A DNA stretch of 9,809 nucleotides from Sedimenticola sp. (GCA_027041035.1 JALULB010000212.1:1-9809), one strand, 5' to 3'; numbered from the stretch's first letter, positions 1 to 5,959 are shown. A program made the numbers and translations. Notes: generated by a model not told the origin, from the sequence alone.

Positions 1-827
1 TGGAGTCTCCGACCAGGGCCCCGGCGATGCCCTCCTCGGCGTTGAACGAGGTATTGAACCAGAAGCAGGATCAGCTCGATCGCGAGGAGGCCATTGCCCA
101 GCACGTGTTCTGCCAGTTGACCGGCGACAACCAGTCGTTGGAGCACTGCCGGTCCTGGACACGCCCGATGGGCAGTTTTTCCGGTGATCTGATTCAGATG
201 GCAAGCGCGCCGAACGGCGATGATTACATTCTGCTCGGCGATTTCACCGGTCATGGCCTGCCGGCCGCGATGGGCGCGGTGCCGGCGTCGTCGGTGTTTC
301 TCGCGATGGCGGGCAAGGGCCTGCCGCTGGCATCCATCGCCGCCGAGTTGAACCGCAAGTTGCACAGCCTGTTGCCGACCGGTTATTTCTGCTGCGCGGT
401 GCTGCTGCGCATCGGCGCGGATCGCCGTCATGCGCATATCCACAACGCCGGCCTGCCGCCGGTTTTGGTCGCCACGCGCGAGGGTGTCTTGAAGCACAGC
501 GTCGAATCCGAATTTCTACCACTGGGCGTTGTCGCGGAGGATCCTTCCGGCAAGGACGGCGAAACGCTGTGCGTGACGCTGGCTCCCGGTGACTGCATGT
601 ACGCCTATTCCGACGGCCTGACGGAAGCCGAGGAGTCCGGAGGCGCGATGTGGGGGCAGCAGCGCATGGAGTCGTTGATCCAGTCTCCGCTGACGAAAGA
701 CACGGGCCGGCTGGAACAACTGCGAACCCAGGTGTTGCAATTCATCGGCGAGGCGCCGCCATCGGACGACATCGCGGTGGTCGAATACTGTGTCGCGCGG
801 GCCGCGCGGCGGGCGGACGCGGCCTGA
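1..827 (+). CDS. PP2C/SpoIIE-type serine phosphatase, C-terminal part of a regulator (5' end outside window)
   Basis: The reading frame is open from the first full codon (base 3), so the gene starts before the window. An ATG at 27 exists, but it has no ribosome site and lies inside what looks like a linker, so I do not take it as the start. Counting from that Met, a polar helical linker (about residues 5-25, LNEVLNQKQDQLDREE) leads into a PPM/SpoIIE domain. Visible motifs are GSFSGD (D54, the usual GGDFYD-like metal site), LGDFTGHGLPAA (70-81), NAGLPP (140-145), YSDGLTEA (194-201) and SDDIAV (246-251). These are the metal-binding aspartates of an active phosphatase. Such domains normally dephosphorylate anti-sigma antagonists or similar partners, and this linker type usually follows a receiver domain, so a response regulator-phosphatase fusion is likely (inference; the N-terminus is not visible). 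It converges with the histidine kinase gene, 14 bases apart. Confidence 0.85.
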   Translation, partial: ESPTRAPAMPSSALNEVLNQKQDQLDREEAIAQHVFCQLTGDNQSLEHCRSWTRPMGSFSGDLIQMASAPNGDDYILLGDFTGHGLPAAMGAVPASSVFLAMAGKGLPLASIAAELNRKLHSLLPTGYFCCAVLLRIGADRRHAHIHNAGLPPVLVATREGVLKHSVESEFLPLGVVAEDPSGKDGETLCVTLAPGDCMYAYSDGLTEAEESGGAMWGQQRMESLIQSPLTKDTGRLEQLRTQVLQFIGEAPPSDDIAVVEYCVARAARRADAA

Positions 828-841
828 GCATGCCGCTGGTA

Positions 842-2272
842 TCACGCTTCGTTGCTCGCCGCGATCGGCAGGGAGACCGCCGCGGTGATCAGACCGGCGT
901 CGCCATGCAGCGCGACGCTGCCGCCATGGGCCTCGACAACGTGTTTCACCAGCCCCAGGCCGAGCCCGGTGCCGCGTGATTTGGTGGTGAAGAAGAAATC
1001 ATAGGCATGTTTCCGCACGGCTTCGTCCAGCGCTTCGCCCTGATTGGAGATGCTCAGTAGCAGTTGCGCGTTCGCCATCCGCAGGACGATGCGGACCTCG
1101 CCGCCTTCGGGACTGGCCTCGCGGGCGTTCTTCAGCAGGTTCAGCAATGCCTGGCGCATCTTTTCGCTATCCACCCGTACCGACGGGCAACTCGGGCAGG
1201 TCTCGCGTATCAGTTTCAGCTGCTTTTCCGCGAACAGCCCGGCTTCCAGTTCGAGTACCCCGTCCAGCAACGCGTCCAGCGTCATCGGCTGCCTGTCCGG
1301 CGCGACCGGTTTGGCGTAGTCCAGCGTTTCACTCAGCATGGCTTCGAGGCGATCCACCTCGCCGACGACCAGTTCGACACGCTGCTTCTCCCGCGCGGAC
1401 AGGCCATCGCCACGGCTCACGCCGGACAACGCCAGCTTGATCGACGCCAGCGGGTTACGCATCTCATGCGCCAGCACCGAGGCCGTCTGGCCGATGGTGA
1501 CGAGCCGCGCCTGATCGAGCAGACTGGCGTGCGCCTGCTCCAACTCCCGGGTACGCGCCGCCACCTGTTGCTCCAGCCCCGACTCGTAACGCCGCCCCAC
1601 CCAGCGCAACACCAGAAACCCCAACAGCCCGATCAGACCATAGGTGACCAGCAGCACCGCATCCAGATGCAGGTGCAACGCATCCATGAGGGCAAACAGC
1701 TCGGAAAGATCGCTACTCACACCCAGGGTCCAGGCATTAGGCATATTATTCGGTACCGACAGCTTGCGTAGCGAGAATAACTCGACAGCACCGCGCTCGG
1801 TGCCGCGCCATGCGTTGCCACTCCAGCGACCCGGGTCGCGGATGACCGCGCCATTCAACTGCCGCAGGGGGCCCTTCAGCAAATGAGCCACCGGATAAGG
1901 CAGCTTCCCGTCCCGCTGGCTGTCGGCGATCACCGTTCCCGCTTTCCGATCGATAAGGAACAGGCGCACGCCGAACGGCCCGGCATGATCGATGAAGCCC
2001 TGGAACTTGGCGACGATGGTCTCCGGCGCCACGCCATCCTGGAGGCTACGCTCCAACAGCGGCTCCATGCCGGCGATCACCTCCTGGTTATGGTCGATGC
2101 CATGCCTTACCAATTGGCGCTGCAGGTAATCGATGATATGCACGCCGCCGACCAGACCGACAATGACGACCACCGCCAGCATCAGGAGAAAACTGATTAC
2201 GGAGATCGTCAGCGGCTTCTGCCGCTGGATAAGACTTTTCAGGGACACTTGAGTAAACTCGACGCGACACAC
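842..2272 (-). CDS. Membrane sensor histidine kinase, NtrB/AtoS-like, probable partner of the adjacent sigma54 regulator
   Basis: A 476-residue sensor kinase in the inner membrane. Transmembrane helix 1 spans about residues 22-44, a periplasmic sensor domain of about 160 residues follows, and helix 2 spans about 204-224. A coiled linker (230-255) leads to the phosphoacceptor domain with H269 in VLAHEMRNPLASIK. The ATPase domain shows the N box LLNLLKNAREAS (N382), FFFTTKS (427-432) and the glycine lid GTGLGLGL (434-441). The G1 position reads NQGEA instead of the usual DxGxG, a variant also found in other kinases of this class. The periplasmic part looks like a Cache/dCache-type ligand domain, but no ligand can be named. 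The start is GTG at 2272. A second GTG at 2248 would remove eight residues without touching helix 1, and neither has a clear Shine-Dalgarno. The gene is divergent from the response regulator gene. Confidence 0.9.
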   Translation of the reverse strand: MCRVEFTQVSLKSLIQRQKPLTISVISFLLMLAVVVIVGLVGGVHIIDYLQRQLVRHGIDHNQEVIAGMEPLLERSLQDGVAPETIVAKFQGFIDHAGPFGVRLFLIDRKAGTVIADSQRDGKLPYPVAHLLKGPLRQLNGAVIRDPGRWSGNAWRGTERGAVELFSLRKLSVPNNMPNAWTLGVSSDLSELFALMDALHLHLDAVLLVTYGLIGLLGFLVLRWVGRRYESGLEQQVAARTRELEQAHASLLDQARLVTIGQTASVLAHEMRNPLASIKLALSGVSRGDGLSAREKQRVELVVGEVDRLEAMLSETLDYAKPVAPDRQPMTLDALLDGVLELEAGLFAEKQLKLIRETCPSCPSVRVDSEKMRQALLNLLKNAREASPEGGEVRIVLRMANAQLLLSISNQGEALDEAVRKHAYDFFFTTKSRGTGLGLGLVKHVVEAHGGSVALHGDAGLITAAVSLPIAASNEA

Positions 2273-2311
2273 AAGCGAGCACTATATCGCATTCCCGGAG
2301 CGCCACCCTTC

Positions 2312-3676
2312 ATGTCGAACATACTGGTAGTGGAAGACGACGAGGTCTTTTCTCAGCTGTTGACCATGCATCTCGAAGACATCGGTCATACGCCGTTGGC
2401 GGCTCATGATCTGAGCCAGGCCCGGCTTCATCTGAAGCGGATGTCGCCGGACGCGGTGTTGCTCGACCAGCAACTACCGGATGGCTATGGCATGGATCTG
2501 CTGCGCGAGATCAAGGCGGACAAGGATGCGCCACCGGTCATCATGGTAACCGGTGTATCGGACAATGCGCTGGTCATCGAGGCCATGAAGGCCGGCGCCT
2601 ACGATTTCGTGCGCAAACCCATGGATGAATTGGAACTGGACACCACGCTGAACAACGCCTTGCGCAGCCACCGGCTGTCGCGCAAGGTCCACGCCATCAG
2701 CCAGGCCGCCGACTACGAGGTGGACATCAACCAGATCGTCGGCAAAAGCCCCGCCATCACGGGCCTGCTGAAGACCATTGGCAGTGTCGCCGCGAGTCAG
2801 GCCAGCGTGCTGATCACCGGCGAGAGCGGTACCGGCAAGGAGGTCGTCGCCAGGGCCATCCACCACCATTCGGAACGCAGCGGCCTGTTCCTGCCGGTAA
2901 ACTGCTCGGCCATTGTCGAAAACCTGCTGGAAAGCGAGCTCTTCGGCCACGAGAAAGGCAGTTTCACGGGCGCCGAGCGAAGCAAGCCGGGAAAGTTCGA
3001 ACTCGCGGCGGACGGCACGCTGTTTCTCGACGAGTTGGGGGAGCTGCCGCTGAACCTCCAGGCCAAGCTGTTGCGCGTATTGCAGGAAGGCACCTTCGAA
3101 CGCGTTGGCGGCACGGAGACCCTGCACACCTCCGCGCGCATCGTTACCGCCACCAACCGCGATCTGGAAAGCATGGTAAGGGAGGGCAGCTTCCGCGAAG
3201 ACCTGTACTATCGCTTGAATGTCGTCAACCTCGATCTTCCGCCGCTGCGGGACCGCATGGAGGACCTGCCTCTGCTCGTGGAGCACCTGTTGCACAAGAT
3301 CAACCGACGCCTGCATGCCCAGGTAACGAATATCGCCCAGGCCGCCTGGTCCCGCATGCAGGACTATCCGTGGCCTGGAAATGTCCGCGAACTGGAAAAC
3401 ATCCTTACCCGCGCGGCCGTGCTGTGCCGCGACGACACCATCACGCCCGACCTGCTGGGCATCGACACCCCGGCCTCCGACCAGGACGCCAAGACCAGTG
3501 CAGATACCGGAACGGGTGAACTGGAACTCATCAGCCTGGACGCACTGGAAGAAAGGCATATCAAGCAGGTTCTGCAATACACCCGCTGGCACAGGGGCAA
3601 GGCCTGCGACATCCTCGGCATCTCCCGTCCCTCGCTGGAACGCCGCATCAAGAAGTATGCGTTCGACGAATCATAG
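2312..3676 (+). CDS. NtrC-family sigma54-dependent response regulator
   Basis: A 454-residue activator with three domains. The receiver domain (1-120) has D9/D10, phosphoacceptor D52 (VLLDQQLPDG), T80 and K102. The sigma54-interacting AAA+ domain (about 142-370) has Walker A GESGTGKE (170-177), the sigma54-contact loop GSFTGA (216-221, a common GAFTGA variant), Walker B TLFLDEL (236-242) and the arginine region REDLYYRLNV. A Fis-type helix-turn-helix ends the protein (about 415-450, ACDILGISRPSLERRIKKY). On phosphorylation it should oligomerise at an upstream site and remodel sigma54-RNA polymerase. The frame is open further upstream to 1883, but that part is antisense to the kinase. The ATG at 2312 begins the receiver fold exactly (MSNILVVEDD) and has GGAG at 2297-2300. 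A sigma54 promoter lies directly downstream, so its target is probably the next gene pair. Confidence 0.95.
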   Translation: MSNILVVEDDEVFSQLLTMHLEDIGHTPLAAHDLSQARLHLKRMSPDAVLLDQQLPDGYGMDLLREIKADKDAPPVIMVTGVSDNALVIEAMKAGAYDFVRKPMDELELDTTLNNALRSHRLSRKVHAISQAADYEVDINQIVGKSPAITGLLKTIGSVAASQASVLITGESGTGKEVVARAIHHHSERSGLFLPVNCSAIVENLLESELFGHEKGSFTGAERSKPGKFELAADGTLFLDELGELPLNLQAKLLRVLQEGTFERVGGTETLHTSARIVTATNRDLESMVREGSFREDLYYRLNVVNLDLPPLRDRMEDLPLLVEHLLHKINRRLHAQVTNIAQAAWSRMQDYPWPGNVRELENILTRAAVLCRDDTITPDLLGIDTPASDQDAKTSADTGTGELELISLDALEERHIKQVLQYTRWHRGKACDILGISRPSLERRIKKYAFDES

Positions 3677-3702
3677 AATTTTTTAACGTTTCGGTTTCTC
3701 GC

Positions 3703-3723
3703 CGTGGCGCCGCAGTCGCCACG
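3703..3723. promoter_or_regulatory. Inverted repeat, candidate upstream activator site for the NtrC-type regulator
   Basis: Perfect dyad CGTGGCG-N7-CGCCACG. Its centre (3713) lies about 98 bp upstream of the start point predicted from the sigma54 promoter, the usual distance for enhancer sites of NtrC-type activators. No T-run follows on the plus strand, which argues against a terminator for the regulator gene 27 bases upstream. The binding role is inferred from position and symmetry only. Confidence 0.4.
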
Positions 3724-3784
3724 CCAGAGGGCCGAAATCCCGCAAGTCACTGTTTTAACGCGATATATCCTGATTCAAAAAAAC

Positions 3785-3799
3785 TGGCACGCTATCTGC
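3785..3799 (+). promoter_or_regulatory. Sigma54 (RpoN) -24/-12 promoter
   Basis: TGGCACG (3785-3791), four bases, then CTGC (3796-3799). This fits the -24/-12 consensus TGGCACG-N4-TTGCW with one mismatch (C for the first T). The invariant GG and GC are separated by exactly 10 bases. An A7 tract lies directly upstream (3777-3783). Transcription should start near 3811, giving a leader of about 76 nt before the first small secreted-protein gene. It lies about 110 bases after the stop of a sigma54 activator gene. Confidence 0.78.
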
Positions 3800-3826
3800 T
3801 TTGTACATAACTACAACCACAGGCAA

Positions 3827-3842
3827 TCGCTCATGAGAGCGA
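3827..3842 (+). other. Leader hairpin in the 5' untranslated region
   Basis: TCGCTC-ATGA-GAGCGA, a perfect 6-bp stem with a 4-base loop, about 16 nt after the predicted sigma54 start point and 44 nt before the start codon at 3887. It could stabilise the transcript 5' end. No function can be shown from sequence. Confidence 0.4.
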
Positions 3843-3886
3843 CCCGGCTAACAACGCATCGCACGATATCAATCTGGAGAAATCGC

Positions 3887-4180
3887 ATGAAAAAACTCAT
3901 TTCCATCGCCGCCATCGCCCTCTTCGTCAGCAGTGGCGCCGCATTGGCACACGATAAGGATCTTGGCGCCAACGAGGATCTGTATGGTTCCCCTATCCTG
4001 GATCACGACAAAGGCAGCGCGCCGAATGGCAAGGTCATGAAGGGCGAGGGCGATCTGTATGCCAGTCACCTGGCCAATCCGACGGACGTGACGCCAAACC
4101 CCAACGCGAAGCCGGAGATGCCGGCACCTGGCGAAGGCTGGTCCGATCCGGACCCCGAGGGCTACGGCATCAACAAGTAG
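3887..4180 (+). CDS. Small secreted protein of unknown family, copy 1 of a tandem pair
   Basis: A 97-residue precursor. Residues 1-21 form a clear Sec signal peptide (MKKLISIAAIALFVSSGAALA) with an ALA cleavage site, leaving a mature protein of 76 residues that starts His-Asp. The mature chain is strongly acidic and cysteine-free, rich in Asp, Glu, Pro and Gly, with conserved His at 22, 40 and 61. Two short internal copies of a DLYxS motif (31-35, DLYGS; 56-60, DLYAS) suggest an old internal duplication. The tail (about 66-94) is Pro-rich and ends PDPEGYG. The ATG is chosen for the signal peptide and for GGAGA at 3876-3880, six bases upstream; the frame is open upstream without coding sense. 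I do not recognise the family. It is first under the sigma54 promoter, so it is probably a periplasmic or exported response protein. Confidence 0.85.
   Translation: MKKLISIAAIALFVSSGAALAHDKDLGANEDLYGSPILDHDKGSAPNGKVMKGEGDLYASHLANPTDVTPNPNAKPEMPAPGEGWSDPDPEGYGINK
4084..4122 (+). repeat. 39-bp exact direct repeat, copy 1
   Basis: These 39 bases, inside the C-terminal half of the first small secreted-protein gene, recur without change at 4489-4527 in the second gene, offset 405 bp. A further 26-bp identical run follows after two substitutions. Identity extends through third codon positions, so the duplication is recent or is maintained by gene conversion. Confidence 0.9.
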
Positions 4181-4190
4181 TTCCCGCCAG

Positions 4191-4222
4191 TGCCGCTGCC
4201 AGCCCGGGTGCGGGTAGTGGCA
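4191..4222 (+). other. Intercistronic hairpin between the paired genes
   Basis: Arms 4191-4200 (TGCCGCTGCC) and 4213-4222 (GGTAGTGGCA) pair over 10 bp with two G-U wobbles, around a 12-base GC-rich loop. There is no T-run after it, so it is not a classic terminator. A role in mRNA processing or in unequal expression of the two genes is possible (inference). Confidence 0.4.
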
Positions 4223-4280
4223 AAGAAGACCCACCCGGTTTCAACAGGGATCGCCCAGACTCACGGCGGGCGATTCCAAC

Positions 4281-4286
4281 AGGAGA
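4281..4286 (+). promoter_or_regulatory. Ribosome binding site of the second small secreted-protein gene
   Basis: AGGAGA five bases before the ATG at 4292. It fixes the start at the signal peptide rather than at an upstream in-frame ATG at 4190. It is a stronger match than the GGAGA before copy 1, so copy 2 may be translated more efficiently. Confidence 0.8.
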
Positions 4287-4291
4287 ATAGC

Positions 4292-4582
4292 ATGAAGAAA
4301 CTCATCACGATCGCAACCATCGCCATGCTCGGCAGCGCTGCCAGCGCATGGGCGCACGATGAACATTTTGGCACCAATGAAGACCTGTACCAGTCTCCGT
4401 TGATGGATCACGACAAGGGCAGTTCGGCCACCGGCAAGGTCATGAAGGGCGAAGGCGATCTGTATGCCAGCCACTTGGCAAATCCCGAGGACGTGACGCC
4501 AAACCCCAACGCGAAGCCGGAGATGCCCGCGCCTGGCGAAGGCTGGTCCGATCCGGATCCCGAGGGCTATGGTCTGAATTGA
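4292..4582 (+). CDS. Small secreted protein of unknown family, copy 2 of a tandem pair
   Basis: A 96-residue precursor with signal peptide 1-21 (MKKLITIATIAMLGSAASAWA), cleaved after AWA to give a 75-residue mature protein starting His-Asp. By my count it matches copy 1 at 63 of 75 mature positions and at 46 of 47 positions between residues 48 and 94. The signal peptides share only 12 of 21 residues. His 22, 40 and 61, the two DLYxS motifs (31-35, 56-60) and the PDPEGYG end are conserved. An extra His (25) gives HDEH at the mature N-terminus. There is no cysteine. It lies 111 bp after copy 1 with no promoter visible between them, so it is probably co-transcribed from the sigma54 promoter. The family is not recognised; duplication suggests demand for large amounts of product or slight specialisation of the N-terminal part. 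Confidence 0.85.
   Translation: MKKLITIATIAMLGSAASAWAHDEHFGTNEDLYQSPLMDHDKGSSATGKVMKGEGDLYASHLANPEDVTPNPNAKPEMPAPGEGWSDPDPEGYGLN
4489..4527 (+). repeat. 39-bp exact direct repeat, copy 2
   Basis: Identical to 4084-4122; it lies at the matching place in the second paralogue (from residue 66 on). Confidence 0.9.
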
Positions 4583-4610
4583 ATGGCTGGCCGCGGCTAC
4601 GGCACCGGCG

Positions 4611-5336
4611 TCAAGCGGACAGGGGGTCAGCGGTTTTACGCCACAGGCTGCCACCGCTGGCCTTGTCCAGGGTATCGAGCATCTGCTCGTGCGCGGCCAG
4701 TTCTTCCGCGCTGAGTTGGTACACCGGCAGGGGCGGCCTGTCGGCGGGCAGGCGACGGGGTTCCGATCGCCCGCCGGCACCCTGGTTGCCATCGTCATCG
4801 TCCAGTAACAGACTGGTCTGGCCGCCGGTCATCATCAGATAGACATCGGCGAGAATCTCGGCGTCGAGCAGCGCGCCGTGCTTGGTGCGCTTGGTGTTGT
4901 CGACAGCGTAACGCTGACACAGGGCATCCAGGCTGTTGCGCTGGCCGGGATGCAGTTTTCGCGCCATCACCAGGGTATCGGTGATACGGCAACTGTCTTC
5001 CAGTTTTTCATCGCCGCCAAGCAGACCCAATTCGTGATTCAGGAAGCCGACATCGAATGGCGCGTTGTGGATGATCAGTTCGGCGCCGCGCAGGTAGGCC
5101 ATGAATTCGGCCGAGACATCGGCGAAACGCGGCTTGTCGGCCAGGAACTCGTTGGTGATGCCATGCACCTCGATGGCGCCGGCATCGATCTCGCGGTCCG
5201 GTTGCAGATAGACATGGAAGTTATTGCCGGTCGGACGGCGTTCGACCATCTCGACGCAACCGATCTCGATGACACGATGCCCCTGCTTCGGCTCCAGGCC
5301 GGTGGTTTCCGTATCGAGTACGATCTGCCGGCTCAT
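4611..5336 (-). CDS. dnaQ: DNA polymerase III epsilon subunit, 3'-5' proofreading exonuclease
   Basis: A 241-residue DEDDh exonuclease, close to the 243 residues of the E. coli protein. It removes mismatched 3' nucleotides within the replicative polymerase core. Exo I is DTETTGL (D8, E10), Exo II is [13 protein letters not shown] (D95), and Exo III is [15 protein letters not shown] (H153, D158), so all catalytic residues are present. The last 60 or so residues hold an acidic and then Pro-rich linker followed by a short tail ([18 protein letters not shown]), as expected for the segment that tethers it to the alpha subunit. The start is the ATG at 5336, which overlaps the rnhA stop (ATGA), implying translational coupling. 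The frame is open upstream, but that part is antisense-like low-complexity Arg/Pro sequence inside rnhA. Its stop lies 28 bases from the convergent secreted-protein gene. Confidence 0.95.
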   Translation of the reverse strand: MSRQIVLDTETTGLEPKQGHRVIEIGCVEMVERRPTGNNFHVYLQPDREIDAGAIEVHGITNEFLADKPRFADVSAEFMAYLRGAELIIHNAPFDVGFLNHELGLLGGDEKLEDSCRITDTLVMARKLHPGQRNSLDALCQRYAVDNTKRTKHGALLDAEILADVYLMMTGGQTSLLLDDDDGNQGAGGRSEPRRLPADRPPLPVYQLSAEELAAHEQMLDTLDKASGGSLWRKTADPLSA

Positions 5337-5773
5337 AGCTCGTCTATTCCCCGGTTGGCGAGTTGGTCGGCGATCTCGTTCTCGCGGTGGCCGCTGTGCC
5401 CCTTCACCCAGGCCCACTCGGCCTGGTGACGACCGATCTCTTCGTCCAACTGTCGCCACAGATCCTGATTCTTCACCGGCTTGCCCGCCGCCGTCTTCCA
5501 GCCGCGTTTCTTCCAGTTGGCCATCCACGAGGTGATGCCTTGCATGACGTACTTGGAGTCGGTGGTGATGCGCACGCTGCTGGGCCGCTTCAGTGCACGC
5601 AAGGCCTCGATGACCGCGAGCAGCTCCATGCGGTTGTTCGTCGTCTCGGCCTCGCCGCCCCAGAGCGTCTTTTCGGTATCGCCATGGCGCAACAGCGCCC
5701 CCCAGCCGCCGGGGCCGGGGTTGCCACGGCAGGCGCCGTCGGAAAAAATCTCTACGATGGATGATTTGGACAT
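5333..5773 (-). CDS. rnhA: Ribonuclease HI
   Basis: 146 residues, a full-length type 1 RNase H that cleaves the RNA strand of RNA-DNA hybrids (R-loops, primers). The catalytic set is complete: D12 in [15 protein letters not shown]50 in [10 protein letters not shown]72 in TTDSKYV, D136 in [10 protein letters not shown], and His126 in KGHSGH. The Trp/Lys-rich handle that grips the hybrid is present (about 83-101). The ATG start at 5773 has GAGAG about eight bases upstream on the minus strand. It overlaps dnaQ by four bases. In E. coli rnhA and dnaQ are divergent; here they are co-directional. The 242-bp region upstream is filled by a putative inserted element that separates it from the methyltransferase gene. 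Confidence 0.96.
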   Translation of the reverse strand: MSKSSIVEIFSDGACRGNPGPGGWGALLRHGDTEKTLWGGEAETTNNRMELLAVIEALRALKRPSSVRITTDSKYVMQGITSWMANWKKRGWKTAAGKPVKNQDLWRQLDEEIGRHQAEWAWVKGHSGHRENEIADQLANRGIDEL

Positions 5774-5795
5774 ATGAAAACTCTCGGTAAAGAAA

Positions 5796-5803
5796 ACGCC
5801 GGG
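5796..5803. repeat. Direct repeat ACGCCGGG, left target-site copy
   Basis: Matches 6003-6010 exactly. Both copies are followed by an A, so the match can be read as 9 bp. Together they bracket the palindrome-rich element at 5804-6002, as target-site duplications do. Confidence 0.6.
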
Positions 5804-5816
5804 ATAACTACCCAGC
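5804..5816 (+). repeat. Left terminal inverted repeat of the putative MITE
   Basis: ATAACTACCCAGC. It pairs with 5990-6002 at 11 of 13 positions. One of the two mismatches becomes a G-U pair in a minus-strand transcript. Confidence 0.6.
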
Positions 5817-5857
5817 TAACCGCTGAAATGCGCCAGCTCTGCGTTCAAAAATGGTCA

Positions 5858-5871
5858 TTTACACGTGTAAA
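5858..5871. repeat. Perfect 14-bp palindrome TTTACACGTGTAAA
   Basis: A self-complementary sequence with no spacer, typical in form of a dimeric repressor site. It shares TTACA...TGTAA half sites with the inverted repeat at 5902-5917. No cognate regulator is visible in the window. Confidence 0.75.
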
Positions 5872-5873
5872 CC

Positions 5874-5894
5874 GGCAATTGCTCCTGCATTGCC
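5874..5894. repeat. Hairpin GGCAATTGC-TCCT-GCATTGCC
   Basis: An 8-bp stem with a single-base bulge and a 4-base loop, three bases after the 14-bp palindrome and inside the putative MITE. Confidence 0.65.
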
Positions 5895-5901
5895 CTCATA
5901 A

Positions 5902-5917
5902 GTTACATCCCTGTAAC
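5902..5917. repeat. Inverted repeat GTTACA-TCCC-TGTAAC
   Basis: Perfect 6-bp arms around four bases. The half site TTACA/TGTAA is shared with the palindrome at 5858-5871, but with spacing 4 instead of 2. A further small repeat, GATCA at 5918-5922 with TGATC at 5935-5939, follows directly. Confidence 0.7.
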
Positions 5918-5959
5918 GATCACATTTTTTGCCTTGATCTGACGCATTTCAGCGGCGAT

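Larger units (their letters stand above)
5820..5955. repeat. 13-bp perfect internal inverted repeat, arms 110 bases apart
   Basis: CCGCTGAAATGCG at 5820-5832 is the exact reverse complement of CGCATTTCAGCGG at 5943-5955. It sits nested inside the terminal repeats, so the whole element can fold as a long stem capped by smaller hairpins. Confidence 0.85.

Noticed and set aside
1883..2311. Upstream in-frame extension of the response regulator by 143 codons
   Set aside because: It is antisense to the kinase gene. The receiver domain begins exactly at the ATG at 2312, which has a GGAG upstream, and the extension resembles no known domain.
2474..3592. 372-codon open frame on the minus strand inside the regulator gene
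   Set aside because: It is a shadow of a GC-rich gene. The plus strand encodes a complete NtrC-family protein with all motifs, and the antisense product has no recognisable domain.
3703..3723. Terminator of the response regulator gene
   Set aside because: The hairpin has no T-run on the plus strand, and its position fits an upstream activator site better, although termination is not excluded.
3704..3886. Longer start for the first small secreted protein
   Set aside because: It would begin upstream of the predicted sigma54 start point and bury the signal peptide. The ATG at 3887 has a good ribosome site.
4218..4232. Second sigma54-like promoter (TGGCAAAG) between the paired genes
   Set aside because: Ten bases after GG there is CC instead of GC and the rest of the -12 box is absent.
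5337..5528. 64-residue N-terminal extension of DnaQ
   Set aside because: It overlaps rnhA in another frame and is low-complexity Arg/Pro/Gly. The exonuclease fold starts at the ATG at 5336, coupled to the rnhA stop by ATGA.
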